Made by a program: the position numbers and the translations under genes. From assembly GCF_900100275.1 (NCBI RefSeq), contig NZ_FNET01000030.1, forward strand, positions 19,080-83,079: 64,000 nucleotides of DNA, written 5' to 3'. Below, one piece after another: positions 32,351 through 43,951 of this stretch. Below the pieces are notes generated by a model. The model ran no database searches. It was not told the origin of the DNA and saw only the letters and a list, made by a program, of their open reading frames with translations. Origin of the DNA: Lentzea albidocapillata subsp. violacea (GTDB lineage: Bacteria > Actinomycetota > Actinomycetes > Mycobacteriales > Pseudonocardiaceae). Numbering within the stretch: the stretch's first letter is position 1; each line of letters starts with the position of its first letter.

Positions 32351-34024
32351 TCAGGGCACCCAGTGGTTGCCCGTGACCGTGATCATCACCTGGAGCTGGA
32401 TGCTCGCCGAGAAGTAGCTGCCGCCGTCGATCGGCGTCTGCAGCATCCTGTTCCACAACGCGTCCAGCCACGCCTGGCTGCCCGGATCGGTCGCCGCCGC
32501 CACCGCGAACGGCGCGAAGAACGCGGCGGCGCTGCCACCGGAGAGCTGCGTGCCGTTGAGCTGGTAGCCGATCGCGATGTTGCCGGGGTTGTTGCCCGCC
32601 TTGGCCTTCACCCACGTGTTGAGCTTGCGGGACGCCGCGAGCGACTGGGAGTCACCGCTGGTGACCGCGTCCGCGCCGATCCGCCACGGCACGCGGCAGG
32701 CGTTCCAGTAGTACCTGCCGTCGTTCACGCTCTCCAGCACCTGCCCGGCCGGCGGGCGCGGGGAGGAGTTCGTGTTCTCCACGAAGTCCGGCAGCAGACC
32801 GGTGTTCGGCGCGTAGTTCTGCTGCAGCTGCCCGATCAGGTTCTGGTGCGCGGCGCGGATCGTGTCCCACGCCGAGTCACCCGTCGCCTTCCGGAACGCC
32901 CGGAAGTGGTCGGCCATCCAGTCCGACGACCGCGAGAGGTAGTAGTACTGGTCGCCCGCGCTGGACCAGTCGCCCAGCTTGAGCAGGTTCGTCGACGGGT
33001 TGACCTCGCTGGCCTTGATCGCGTTGATGTGCCGGATCGCCAACTGCCTGTAGTTGTAGGTGCCGGTGCTGCCCCACTGCCGGTCGGCGAGCAGCAGCCC
33101 GTAGGCCACGTCCATGTCGCCGTCCGTGGCGCCGTCACCGCCGTTGACGCTGCGGCAGTTCACGTCCTGCTCGGCCGCGAGGAGATCGCGGTTGATGGAG
33201 GATGGGTGGTCGATCTTCCACTTCACCAGGCCGTCGAAGATCTTCCGCGCGTCCGGGTCGACCCCGGCCATCTGCGCGGTGATCACCATGCCGTAGCCCT
33301 GCGCCTCGGCGACGTACGGGTGGTCGGCGTCCGGCGAGATCACCTGGTACCAGCCGTTGCCGCAGTTCTGCCGCACGAACGCGGACTTCCAGCGCTGGTA
33401 GTAGTCCACCACCGCGGCGTCCAGAGTGGACGTCGCGCCGGAGGGCCGCAGGATGCCCGCCGCGTAGGGGACCTTCCTGCTGCCGAACGCGTAACCGAGG
33501 CCGTTCGAGGGCGGAGTGGTAGTGGTCGTCGGCGGATTGCCGCCGGCCACGCCGTAGACCTCGAGCTCCCACAGCGAGTAGCCCCACTGCGTGCCACGGG
33601 CCGTGCCGAGCACCCGCACATACCGCCCGGAACCGGACACCGTCAAGTCGTCGACGCCTCCGTCACCGGCGCCGGTCGAGAACACGTCCGTCCAGACCGA
33701 GTCGTCGGGAGAGGTCTGCACGCGATAGGACCTGGCGTACGCGGCCTCCCAGTTCAGCCGCACCCGGCTGACCGCGTGCGCCGAGCCGAGGTCGACCCGG
33801 ATCCACTCGGAGTCACTGCCCTCCACCGAGGCCCACCGGGTCGTTGTGCTGCCGTCCACGGCTTTCGCCGCCTCCAGCCCGGCACCCTCGACAGAGGACG
33901 CCACGACCGCCTTGCCCTGCGACACCAGCGGATCCGCGGCCGTCGCACTGGTCGTCCCCGCCACCAGGAGACCGATCACGAGCCCGGCCGCGCTCACCGC
34001 CGCCACTGCCGATCGTCTGTCCAC
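32351..34024 (-). CDS. secreted GH8 glycanase with discoidin domain (copy B)
   Basis: 557 residues, a full-length paralogue of the gene at 30545-32233, with the same order of signal peptide, discoidin domain, Thr/Pro linker and GH8 domain. The catalytic stretches VAEAQGYGMVI and ATDGDMDVAYGLLLAD are both intact. Large blocks are identical to copy A and the linker is shorter (GNPPTTTTTPPS). GTG 34024 has GGAGG upstream, at the same place as in copy A. The tandem arrangement with conserved promoter points to local duplication followed by divergence, perhaps to split substrates. Confidence 0.9.
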   Translation of the reverse strand: MDRRSAVAAVSAAGLVIGLLVAGTTSATAADPLVSQGKAVVASSVEGAGLEAAKAVDGSTTTRWASVEGSDSEWIRVDLGSAHAVSRVRLNWEAAYARSYRVQTSPDDSVWTDVFSTGAGDGGVDDLTVSGSGRYVRVLGTARGTQWGYSLWELEVYGVAGGNPPTTTTTPPSNGLGYAFGSRKVPYAAGILRPSGATSTLDAAVVDYYQRWKSAFVRQNCGNGWYQVISPDADHPYVAEAQGYGMVITAQMAGVDPDARKIFDGLVKWKIDHPSSINRDLLAAEQDVNCRSVNGGDGATDGDMDVAYGLLLADRQWGSTGTYNYRQLAIRHINAIKASEVNPSTNLLKLGDWSSAGDQYYYLSRSSDWMADHFRAFRKATGDSAWDTIRAAHQNLIGQLQQNYAPNTGLLPDFVENTNSSPRPPAGQVLESVNDGRYYWNACRVPWRIGADAVTSGDSQSLAASRKLNTWVKAKAGNNPGNIAIGYQLNGTQLSGGSAAAFFAPFAVAAATDPGSQAWLDALWNRMLQTPIDGGSYFSASIQLQVMITVTGNHWVP

Positions 34025-34076
34025 AACCACCTCCACCCAATAGTTAACAAACCTGCCTAAAAGGGCGATCGCGGCG

Positions 34077-34120
34077 ACGATAGGCGGGTCTGTCGACTTG
34101 GACAAGAGGTGTGGACCAGT
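34077..34120 (-). promoter_or_regulatory. promoter of GH8 copy B with DasR-like site
   Basis: TTGTCC (34105-34100), a 17-nt spacer and TATCGT (34082-34077) on the minus strand. Upstream, ACTGGTCCACACCTCT (34120-34105) matches the DasR consensus ACTGGTCTAGACCACT at 13 of 16 positions by eye. The same block, GGTCYRCACCTCTTGT, occurs in the promoter of copy A. Confidence 0.65.
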
Positions 34121-34147
34121 CATCTGGGCCGGAACCGGTTGCGGAAA

Positions 34148-34978
34148 CTACGCCCAGACCTTCCGCACGGCTTCCGCGATCGAGACGGCCTGCGCGTACC
34201 CCGCCTCCGCGGCAGGCTTGCGCCGGGCCGGGTCCAGCAGGTTCGTGCCGATGGCGGCCAGCGCGGCACGGTCCGGGCTGATCACGATCGACGGCACCCC
34301 GAGCTTCGCGGCCTGCGCACCGGGGGTCGCCGCCGGACTGGCCGACCGCGTCAACGGCGCGATGACCACCACCCGCGAGTACCCGGCGGCGAGGTCGGCG
34401 TTCGCCACGGACCGCATGCCGCCGTCCATGTACCGGCTGCCGTTGATGCTGACCGGCGGCCACACCAGCGGGACCGCGCAGCTCGACGCCACCGCGTGCA
34501 CCAGCGGCACCCCGCTGTCCCGGTCGAACGCCACGAACTTTCCGCTCACGGCGTCCACGGCGGTGACCTTGAGCGGACGCTCCGGCCAGTCCTTCGTGGA
34601 CAGCCGGGAGTCGAACACCGCCAGCCGGGACTCCTCGGACGGCGTGCGGGCCTTCAGCGCGGCACGGCCGAGGCGCGCCCGCTTCCGCGCCGGCGTCCCC
34701 GGCATCACGTAGGAAAGCGCGTACCTGACGACCATCCACGAAGTGAGACGGGCCGGGATCTCCCCGTCGGGCGGCGCCAGCTGGCCCGCGTAGAGCCGGG
34801 CGAGCGGGGCACCTCCCGCCAGCTCCGCCGCCACCACGGACCCGGCGGACGTCCCGACGAACAGGTCGGCACCCGTCAGGTCGACTCCCTGCTCTGCCAG
34901 TCCGTGCAGAACCCCTGTCTCCCAGGCGATTCCGGTGACTCCACCGCCGCCCAGCACCAACGCGCGTTCTCCTGTCAC
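34148..34978 (-). CDS. patatin-like phospholipase
   Basis: 276 residues with the patatin Ser-Asp dyad. The oxyanion loop is LVLGGGGVTGIAWETGVL, the nucleophile VGTSAGSVVAA, and the catalytic Asp in YMDGGMRSVANAD. No signal peptide, so it is cytoplasmic or membrane-associated; related actinobacterial proteins hydrolyse phospholipid acyl esters. GTG 34978 lies 7 nt after TAGGAT (34991-34986) and is likely the leaderless start; ATG 34987 is possible. It is divergent from metH, whose promoter lies about 40 bp away. Confidence 0.85.
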   Translation of the reverse strand: MTGERALVLGGGGVTGIAWETGVLHGLAEQGVDLTGADLFVGTSAGSVVAAELAGGAPLARLYAGQLAPPDGEIPARLTSWMVVRYALSYVMPGTPARKRARLGRAALKARTPSEESRLAVFDSRLSTKDWPERPLKVTAVDAVSGKFVAFDRDSGVPLVHAVASSCAVPLVWPPVSINGSRYMDGGMRSVANADLAAGYSRVVVIAPLTRSASPAATPGAQAAKLGVPSIVISPDRAALAAIGTNLLDPARRKPAAEAGYAQAVSIAEAVRKVWA

Positions 34979-35044
34979 GGCGACCATCCTATGGAGTGGG
35001 ACGGGTTCCTGGTCCATGGTCGTGGTTGGTAAACTTGACGGCGA

Positions 35045-35117
35045 AGCCGAGAAGCGCTGCAACGGGCCTCGTGCCTGCCACGCTCGGCCTCGCACCACCA
35101 CGTAACAAGGGCGCTTC
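35045..35117 (+). ncRNA. S-adenosylhomocysteine (SAH) riboswitch aptamer
   Basis: The region carries the SAH aptamer pattern. P1 is GCCGAG (35046-35051)/CTCGGC (35083-35088), then the conserved AAGCGCTGCAA, P2 hairpin GGGC/GCCT, and the GCCA-GCTCGG junction. A short P4 CCT/AGG leads to GCGCTT (35111-35116), which pairs with AAGCGC (35052-35057) to close the pseudoknot. The usual pair is GAGCGC/GCGCTC, so this is a compensated change. It binds SAH and normally raises expression of SAH-removal or methyl-cycle genes. A TAAACT box at 35030-35035 would start the RNA just upstream. Confidence 0.85.
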
Positions 35118-35136
35118 CGACTATTCGGGAGCGCGC

Positions 35137-35139
<3 letters not shown>
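35111..35139 (+). promoter_or_regulatory. SAH riboswitch expression platform covering the metH ribosome-binding site
   Basis: GCGCTTCCGA (35111-35120) can pair perfectly (one G-U) with TCGGGAGCGC (35125-35134) across loop CTAT. The right arm contains GGGAG (35127-35131), 5 nt before the GTG start. The left arm starts with GCGCTT, the pseudoknot strand of the aptamer. The two folds exclude each other, so SAH binding should free the ribosome-binding site. Confidence 0.75.
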
Positions 35140-38712
<3,573 letters not shown>

Positions 38713-38811
38713 GCGGTTCCGGAACGTGAAAGCGCTTGCCGGTATCGGCAGGTGTTATCCGGTTTGGCACCGTCCGATGTAGCATCGGCCGCTCTGGAGA
38801 TCAATCACTCC
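38713..38811 (+). promoter_or_regulatory. intergenic region with LacI-like palindrome
   Basis: GAAAGCGCTTGC (38728-38739) has the palindromic core AAGCGCTT typical of actinobacterial LacI operators. It lies close to TTCCGGAA (38717-38724) and a TGCCG/CGGCA hairpin. A TAGCAT box (38780s) could serve as a -10 for the downstream sugar-binding gene. No metH terminator is obvious. Assignment is tentative. Confidence 0.4.
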
Positions 38812-38916
38812 TAGTGGTGTGGCCCGGAAGGTTGCCGGGGGAATGCGCGGTCAGACGGGTGCATCGTGGCGTGCTGAGCGTGGATTACCTCGCCGACGTT
38901 CCGGGTCGCGCCACTA
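38812..38916. mobile_element. MITE-like element, short copy
   Basis: A 101-bp element flanked by TA on both sides (38812-38813 and 38915-38916). Its termini are inverted repeats: GTGGTGTGGCCCGGAA at the left and TTCCGGGTCGCGCCAC at the right, pairing at all but a few positions. Nearly the same sequence, with 54 bp extra in the middle, is found at 63523-63681. It carries no gene. TA duplication fits the IS630/Tc1-mariner superfamily. It ends 24 bp before the lipoprotein start. Confidence 0.8.
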
Positions 38917-38940
38917 GGTCGAGCGAGCCCGAGGTCATCC

Positions 38941-39975
38941 ATGCGAGCTGCGGCGCTGGTGCTGGTTCTGGTGCTGTCAGCGGGCTGCGGTGCCGCCGCG
39001 GAGTCCCAGGCGTTGCCGCACGTGGGTTTCGTGGTGAAGCGCACCGGTGGTTCCTTCGCACAGGAGATGACCAGTGGCTTTCACGAGGGCGTCAGCCGCA
39101 TCGGCGGGGTCAGCGCGACGGTGACGGGGCCTCCCGGACAGGACGGGCACAAGGAAGTCGAGTTGTTCCGCGATTTGACGATGGCCGCGAAGGGCGGAAT
39201 CGCCGTGGCGACGTCGGAGCCGTCACTGATGGCGCCGTCCATCGGTGAGGCATTGGCGCAGCACGTCGCGGTGGTCGGCGTGGACATGCGGCTCACCAAG
39301 AGCGCAGGGGTGAAACTTCACGTCAGTAACGACAACTACGAACTCGGCGAAAAGCTGGCTGACGAGTTGATGCGCCGAATGCCCTCGGACGCGACCGGGA
39401 CGGTGGTGCTGGGAAACACCGCTCCGGGACTCGCCGGGTTCGACGACCGGGCAGAAGGAATCCGGGAGCGATTCGCCGAAAAGCTACCGGGGGTAGTGGT
39501 GCTGGGCCCGTTCGACACGCAACGTGACGACTCCGCGAATCGCGACGCGTGGAAACGTCTCGTGGCGGCGAACCCGAACGCCCTCGCGTTCGTTGGTACG
39601 GGCGACTGCGACGGCGTCAACCTCGCCGCGTTGAAGACCGAGAAGTCGGCGAGGTGGCTGGTGGGCGGGTTCGGGGTCGACCCGAGAACGTTGCAGGCGG
39701 TGCGGGACGGCGCGATGGTGGCGTCGATCTCTCCCGAGCACTACCTCAAGGGCGCTGTGGCAGGCTGGCTTCTCGCGCGGCACGCCAAGGGCGGCGCGGC
39801 GCTGCCAGAGGGCTGGATCGAGACGCCGGGACTGACGGTGACCACGACGAACCTGGACCAGGTCCTGCACCGGCAGGAGTCCGAGAAGGCGCGCAGGGAG
39901 TTCTTCCAGCCTCAGATCGACAGCTTCGTCGAGGATCCGGCGAGCTGGGTGCGACCGTTGGAGCAGGCACGGTGA
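38941..39975 (+). CDS. periplasmic-binding-protein type I lipoprotein, likely sensor partner
   Basis: 344 residues. The signal peptide ends in lipobox LSAGC, so it is a membrane-anchored lipoprotein. The body is a ribose/galactose-binding type fold: PHVGFVVKRTGGSFAQEMTSGFHEG, GGIAVATSEPSLMAPSIG, VAVVGVDMRLTK and GDCDGVNLAALK. No permease or ATPase genes are near. Instead the stop overlaps the start of a GGDEF-EAL membrane protein (GTGA), implying a stoichiometric partner. The likely role is sensing an extracellular sugar or autoinducer-like ligand and passing it to the c-di-GMP enzyme. GAGG precedes the ATG. Confidence 0.8.
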   Translation: MRAAALVLVLVLSAGCGAAAESQALPHVGFVVKRTGGSFAQEMTSGFHEGVSRIGGVSATVTGPPGQDGHKEVELFRDLTMAAKGGIAVATSEPSLMAPSIGEALAQHVAVVGVDMRLTKSAGVKLHVSNDNYELGEKLADELMRRMPSDATGTVVLGNTAPGLAGFDDRAEGIRERFAEKLPGVVVLGPFDTQRDDSANRDAWKRLVAANPNALAFVGTGDCDGVNLAALKTEKSARWLVGGFGVDPRTLQAVRDGAMVASISPEHYLKGAVAGWLLARHAKGGAALPEGWIETPGLTVTTTNLDQVLHRQESEKARREFFQPQIDSFVEDPASWVRPLEQAR

Positions 39976-41894
39976 GCTTTTGGGAGGGCCGCGCCACCGC
40001 AAGGGTGGCGACGGTCGGGCTGACGTTCGGACTGCTGGTCCTGGCGGGACTGGCGCTGTGGAGCAGCATCAGCGCGCAGGCCACGACCGCGCACGTGCGG
40101 GAGCTCAACGAGACCAGCGAGCGGTGGGCCCGCGTGCTGGAGCACATCAACGTCGCCGACAACGCACTGCGTGACCTGCAGGTCGCGCGGACCGAGCAGA
40201 CCGTCGAGCCGCTGGAGAACTCCGTCGGTTCCGCACGCGCCGAGCTGGAGTGGCTGCGCGCCAACGGCCTGCCGTCCGACGCGGCGGAGGCCGGCAAGCT
40301 GCTGGCGCTGTACGACCAGAGCACGGACATGCTGCGCGCGGTCGTCGCCGGCGCCGACCCGTTGCAGGCGGACCAGGCTGGGCTCGCGCACTCGTCGTTG
40401 CGGCGCCAGATCTCCTCGACGATCGGGGTCAAGCGCCTCGACACCACCGAGTACCTGCGTTCGGCCGACGAGAAGAACGCGCAGCTGCGGATCGCGCAGA
40501 TCGTGGTGTTCGTGCTGGACGCGGCCCTGGTCGCGTTGTTCGGCATGGTGCTGCTCGGACAGCGCCGCATGATCCTGCGCCAGGCCGCGAAGAACGAGCA
40601 CGAGGCCCACCACGACGCCCTGACCGGCCTCGCGAACCGGACGCTGCTCGCGCGGCGGATGGAACAGGCCGTCGACAAGGCGCGCAGGAAGGACGAGCCG
40701 CTCGCGTTGCTGATCGTGGACCTCGACAGGTTCAAGGAGGTCAACGACTCGCTCGGGCACCACACCGGCGACCTGCTGCTGCGCCAGGTGGCGAACCGCC
40801 TCTCGTGGGCGGTGCGCGACACGGACCTGGTGGCACGGCTGGGCGGCGACGAGTTCGCCGTGCTGCTGCCCGGCGTCGGCTCGGCGGAGAACGCGAGCAT
40901 GGTCGCCGAGAAGATCCTGCAGGCACTGGCCATGCCAGTGACGCTGGAGGGCCTGGAGCTGGAGATAGCGGGCAGCGTCGGCGTGGCCCTGTGCCCGGCG
41001 GACTCCGGCGACGGCCACGAACTGCTGCGGCACGCCGACATCGCGATGTACGCGGCGAAGCGCGAGAAGTCCGGTGTCGCCGTCTACGACGCCCGCCTGC
41101 ACGAACGCGGCGCCGCGCACCTGACGGCCGTGACGGAGCTCCGGCACGCGATCGACCGCGGCGAGCTGTTCCTGCACTACCAGCCCAAGGCGCTGGCCGA
41201 CACGGGTGCGGTGTGCGGGGTCGAGGCCCTGGCCCGCTGGCAGCACCCGACGCGCGGCCTGGTGCGCCCGGACGAGTTCATCCCGATCGCCGAGGAGAAC
41301 GGGCTCATCGAGCCGCTGACCCGGTACGTGATCGACGCGGCCCTGCGCCAGTGCCGTTCGTGGTCGGACGCGGGCTGGGAGGTGCCGGTCTCGGTGAACG
41401 TCGGCGCGGCCTGCCTGCACCACACCGAGTTCCCCGGCGACGTGGCCGACCTGATCAAGCGGCACGGGCTGCCCGCCCGGTTGCTGACGCTGGAGATCAC
41501 CGAGTCCGCGATCATCTCGGACCCGGACCGCGCGGTGGAGGTGTTGCGCGGCCTGACCGAACTGGGCGTGCGGCTGTCCATCGACGACTTCGGCACCGGC
41601 TACTCGTCGATCTCGTACCTGCGCAGCATGCGCGTGCACGAGATGAAGCTCGACCGCTCGTTCGTGACGCACATGTGCACGGATGCCGGCGACAGCGCGA
41701 TCGTGCACGCCCTGGTGGCGCTGGCCCGGAACTTCGGGCTGCAGGCCGTCGCGGAGGGCGTGGAGGACCAGGACACGTGGACGGCTCTGGCCAAGGCCGG
41801 GTGTGACGTGGTGCAGGGGTACTTCCTCAGCGAGCCGTTGCCCGCTGAGGAAATCGTTGCGTGGCTTGGGGATCGAGCCGCGGCTCACGCGTAA
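39972..41894 (+). CDS. membrane GGDEF-EAL c-di-GMP synthase/phosphodiesterase
   Basis: 640 residues. One helix at about 12-32 and a second at about 178-198 bracket a 145-residue extracytoplasmic helical domain (TSERWARVLEHINVADNAL, LRDLQVARTE). The cytoplasmic part is GGDEF (HHDALTGLANRTLLARRM, LIVDLDRFKEVNDSLGH, ARLGGDEFAVLLPG intact) and then EAL (GVEALARWQHP, EITESAII, IDDFGTGYSSISYL, EGVED intact). Both activities may be present. The GTG start overlaps the lipoprotein stop, so the two are co-translated. Resembles the NspS/MbaA type arrangement, with a sugar-type binding protein instead. Confidence 0.9.
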   Translation: MSFWEGRATARVATVGLTFGLLVLAGLALWSSISAQATTAHVRELNETSERWARVLEHINVADNALRDLQVARTEQTVEPLENSVGSARAELEWLRANGLPSDAAEAGKLLALYDQSTDMLRAVVAGADPLQADQAGLAHSSLRRQISSTIGVKRLDTTEYLRSADEKNAQLRIAQIVVFVLDAALVALFGMVLLGQRRMILRQAAKNEHEAHHDALTGLANRTLLARRMEQAVDKARRKDEPLALLIVDLDRFKEVNDSLGHHTGDLLLRQVANRLSWAVRDTDLVARLGGDEFAVLLPGVGSAENASMVAEKILQALAMPVTLEGLELEIAGSVGVALCPADSGDGHELLRHADIAMYAAKREKSGVAVYDARLHERGAAHLTAVTELRHAIDRGELFLHYQPKALADTGAVCGVEALARWQHPTRGLVRPDEFIPIAEENGLIEPLTRYVIDAALRQCRSWSDAGWEVPVSVNVGAACLHHTEFPGDVADLIKRHGLPARLLTLEITESAIISDPDRAVEVLRGLTELGVRLSIDDFGTGYSSISYLRSMRVHEMKLDRSFVTHMCTDAGDSAIVHALVALARNFGLQAVAEGVEDQDTWTALAKAGCDVVQGYFLSEPLPAEEIVAWLGDRAAAHA

Positions 41895-42820
41895 CCTTCG
41901 GTGTCCCGCCACTGGTTGATGAACGGCTGCATGAAGTCGACCATGGCGGGCAGCTGGTCCGCGCACGACAGGTAGGCGATCACCCGGATCGCGCCGACCG
42001 CGTTGACGAACCGGAGCACCTCTTGGTCGAGCTCGCGCAGGCCGTTCTTGCGCGCACCCCGGTTGTAGGCGGCTTCGTACTCCAGGCCGAGGCCGGCCAG
42101 GTCCCATTCGACCGGGCCGTAGGTGATCAGCTCGAAGTCGGAGAACAGCGGGCCGTCCGTGCCGGCGAAGATGTTCGCGGGCGGTGAGTCGCCGTGGATG
42201 GGCTGCAGTCCGATGCCCGGGAACTTCGCCTCGAACGCGGCCTGGGAGCTGACGAGCGGCTCCAGGACCTCCCATTCCGCCTGCGCCCGCTGGAGATCCT
42301 CCTCGGTCACGATGTCGAGGCCGTGAAGTTTCCGCAGGCCTTCCCGGACGAACCGCGGCTCCGCCGACGACAGGAACTCGAGCTCGCCGGGGTAGTCCTG
42401 CAGCGCCTTGTGCAGGTCGGCGGAGAGTTCGGAGTTCCTGACGTAGTCCGGTTCCGCGGACTTGTCCTCGTCGGTGAACGGCCAGAAGGTGATGGAGAAA
42501 CCGTCGCGCTGCACGGGTTCGCGCGGTACCAGCGGGCTCGGCGGGATGACCGGGGTGCCCTGGTCGTGCAGCCACTGCGCGACGTCGAGTTCCTGCTGCT
42601 GGCGCCTGGCCAGTGACTCGAGGGTGGTGGTGTGCGGCAGGACGGTCGGGATGCGGGCCACGACGGGCGACGGTGCGAGGTGCACGACGACGGAGAACAG
42701 TTCGTAGAGCACCTTGCCCTCGGTGATCTCCAGCCCGAGTTCGCGACCTGCCGCCACCGCGGCGTCTCGTGCGGCGTTGGTGCGGGCGGCGATGTTCTCG
42801 GGGGTCGCGAAGGCTGTCAT
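41885..42820 (-). CDS. aminoglycoside phosphotransferase (APH) family kinase
   Basis: 311 residues with the APH/choline-kinase fold. The catalytic loop is QPIHGDSPPANIFAG (HGDxxxxN) and the metal loop FSDFELITYGPVEWDLAGLGLEYEA. Such kinases phosphorylate small alcohols, sugars or drugs; true aminoglycoside resistance is not implied. The ATG lies close after CACGAT with no ribosome-binding site. It overlaps the GGDEF-EAL gene end by 10 bp and is divergent from the NUDIX gene 54 bp away. Confidence 0.85.
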   Translation of the reverse strand: MTAFATPENIAARTNAARDAAVAAGRELGLEITEGKVLYELFSVVVHLAPSPVVARIPTVLPHTTTLESLARRQQQELDVAQWLHDQGTPVIPPSPLVPREPVQRDGFSITFWPFTDEDKSAEPDYVRNSELSADLHKALQDYPGELEFLSSAEPRFVREGLRKLHGLDIVTEEDLQRAQAEWEVLEPLVSSQAAFEAKFPGIGLQPIHGDSPPANIFAGTDGPLFSDFELITYGPVEWDLAGLGLEYEAAYNRGARKNGLRELDQEVLRFVNAVGAIRVIAYLSCADQLPAMVDFMQPFINQWRDTEGYA

Positions 42821-42874
42821 GGCACGATCGTGTCACGACCCCGTGGCTCGACGCAGATCATTTACGGTGGGCGC

Positions 42875-43315
42875 ATGGCCGACCGTCACCTGATCGACGT
42901 CCACGTGCTGCTCGTGCGCGACGGCGAGGTGCTCCTCTCCCGGCGCCGCGACGCCGACCCGCGGTTCGACGGCCTCTGGCACCTGCCCTCGGGCAAGCTC
43001 GACGCGGGCGAGTCCGTGCTCGGCGGCGCCGTGCGCGAGGCCGCGGAAGAGGTCGGGGTGGTGATCGAGCGTGGCGACCTGCGGCACGTGCACACCTTCC
43101 ACGCCAACGGATCTGGCGTGGAACCGCGGCTCGGGCTGTTCTTCGAGGTCCGGCGGTGGAGCGGGGAGCCGGTCAACCGGGAGCCGGAGAAGTGTTCGGA
43201 GCTGCGGTGGTTCGGGCTGGACGCGCTGCCCGAGGACACCCTCTCCTACCCCGCCGCCGGGATCACCGGCTACCTGGCCGGGGAGTCGTTCGGGCTGCTC
43301 GGCTGGGCGCCCTGA
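42875..43315 (+). CDS. NUDIX hydrolase
   Basis: 146 residues. The Nudix box GKLDAGESVLGGAVREAAEEVGV is complete, flanked by HVLLVRDGEVLLSRRRDADPRFDGLWHLPS-type beta strands and a C-terminal helix. It hydrolyses a nucleoside diphosphate linked to another moiety, as in MutT-like sanitation enzymes. ATG 42875 follows TACGGT by 6 nt, a leaderless arrangement. The 3' end overlaps the convergent TetR gene by 46 bp. Confidence 0.9.
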   Translation: MADRHLIDVHVLLVRDGEVLLSRRRDADPRFDGLWHLPSGKLDAGESVLGGAVREAAEEVGVVIERGDLRHVHTFHANGSGVEPRLGLFFEVRRWSGEPVNREPEKCSELRWFGLDALPEDTLSYPAAGITGYLAGESFGLLGWAP

Positions 43316-43881
43316 ACGAGCCCGTCCAGGACCAGGGTGATGACGCCGTCGGCCTCCGCCCGCCACCCCGGGCGGTCGTGGGCCGCACCAATGCCGTGCA
43401 GCGCCATCATGACGGCGCCGGCGCCCACGTCGCCCCGGACGGTGCCCTCCTCGACGGCGGCGGCCACCAGGTCGGTGACGGCCTCCTCCAAGGCCCTGCT
43501 GCCGTCGGCGAGCGCCTCCGAGCCGGTGGTCATGAGCGTGGCCAGCGTGCGGGCCAGGCCGTGGTGTTCGTGCAGATAGTCGACGAAGTCGCGAAGGAAG
43601 GTCGCCAAAGCCTCCAGCGGGGGTGACGTGGCCTGCAGCCGGCGAGCCCGGTCGCACAGCGCGACGACCTCCTCGCGGTAGACCGCTTCGGCCAGCGCTT
43701 CCCTGGTCGGGAAGTGGCGGTACAGCGTGCCCGTGCCGACGCCGGCCAGCCGGGCGAAGTCGTCGAAGCGCAGGTCGAAGAACTCGCCCGCGTCGAAGAT
43801 CTCCCTGGCCTTGGCCAGCAGCGCCTGGCGGTTGCGCTGGGCGTCCGCACGCAGCGGCTTGGCGCTCCCTCGCGTTGACAA
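43270..43881 (-). CDS. TetR family transcriptional regulator
   Basis: 203 residues. The N-terminal HTH is FDDFARLAGVGTGTLYRHFPTREALAEAVY, and the ligand domain is the SbtR-like C-terminal type. Start TTG 43881 with an AGG/GGAGG upstream. It is divergent from the ketopantoate-reductase-like gene, with a perfect operator at 43907-43927 between them. It overlaps the NUDIX gene end by 46 bp (convergent). Confidence 0.9.
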   Translation of the reverse strand: MSTRGSAKPLRADAQRNRQALLAKAREIFDAGEFFDLRFDDFARLAGVGTGTLYRHFPTREALAEAVYREEVVALCDRARRLQATSPPLEALATFLRDFVDYLHEHHGLARTLATLMTTGSEALADGSRALEEAVTDLVAAAVEEGTVRGDVGAGAVMMALHGIGAAHDRPGWRAEADGVITLVLDGLVQGAQPSSPNDSPAR

Positions 43882-43906
43882 ACGGAACCTGCCTCCATAT
43901 TTTCGG

Positions 43907-43927
43907 AAGTGGAGATTGTCTCCACTT
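43907..43927. promoter_or_regulatory. TetR operator
   Basis: Perfect inverted repeat AAGTGGAGA (43907-43915) - TTG - TCTCCACTT (43919-43927), centred between the divergent TetR (43881) and reductase (43952) starts. Confidence 0.8.
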
Positions 43928-43951
43928 TCATTCTAACCCACGAGGTGGACC

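Noticed and set aside
30557..34060. Very long open frame on the + strand (over 1100 codons) opposite the two GH8 genes
   Set aside because: It mirrors the GH8 genes in antisense; composition is Arg/Val/Gly-rich with no domain, while both GH8 genes have intact catalytic motifs.
38736..39248. Open frame through the short MITE
   Set aside because: It crosses the element and the lipoprotein in another frame; the similar peptide in the second copy follows from DNA repeat identity, not coding selection.
41885..42820. Aminoglycoside resistance gene
   Set aside because: The APH fold is shared by many housekeeping kinases; no resistance-specific features.
39912..42836. Long minus-strand frame across the GGDEF-EAL gene
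   Set aside because: Shadow of the GGDEF-EAL and APH genes; no recognisable domain.
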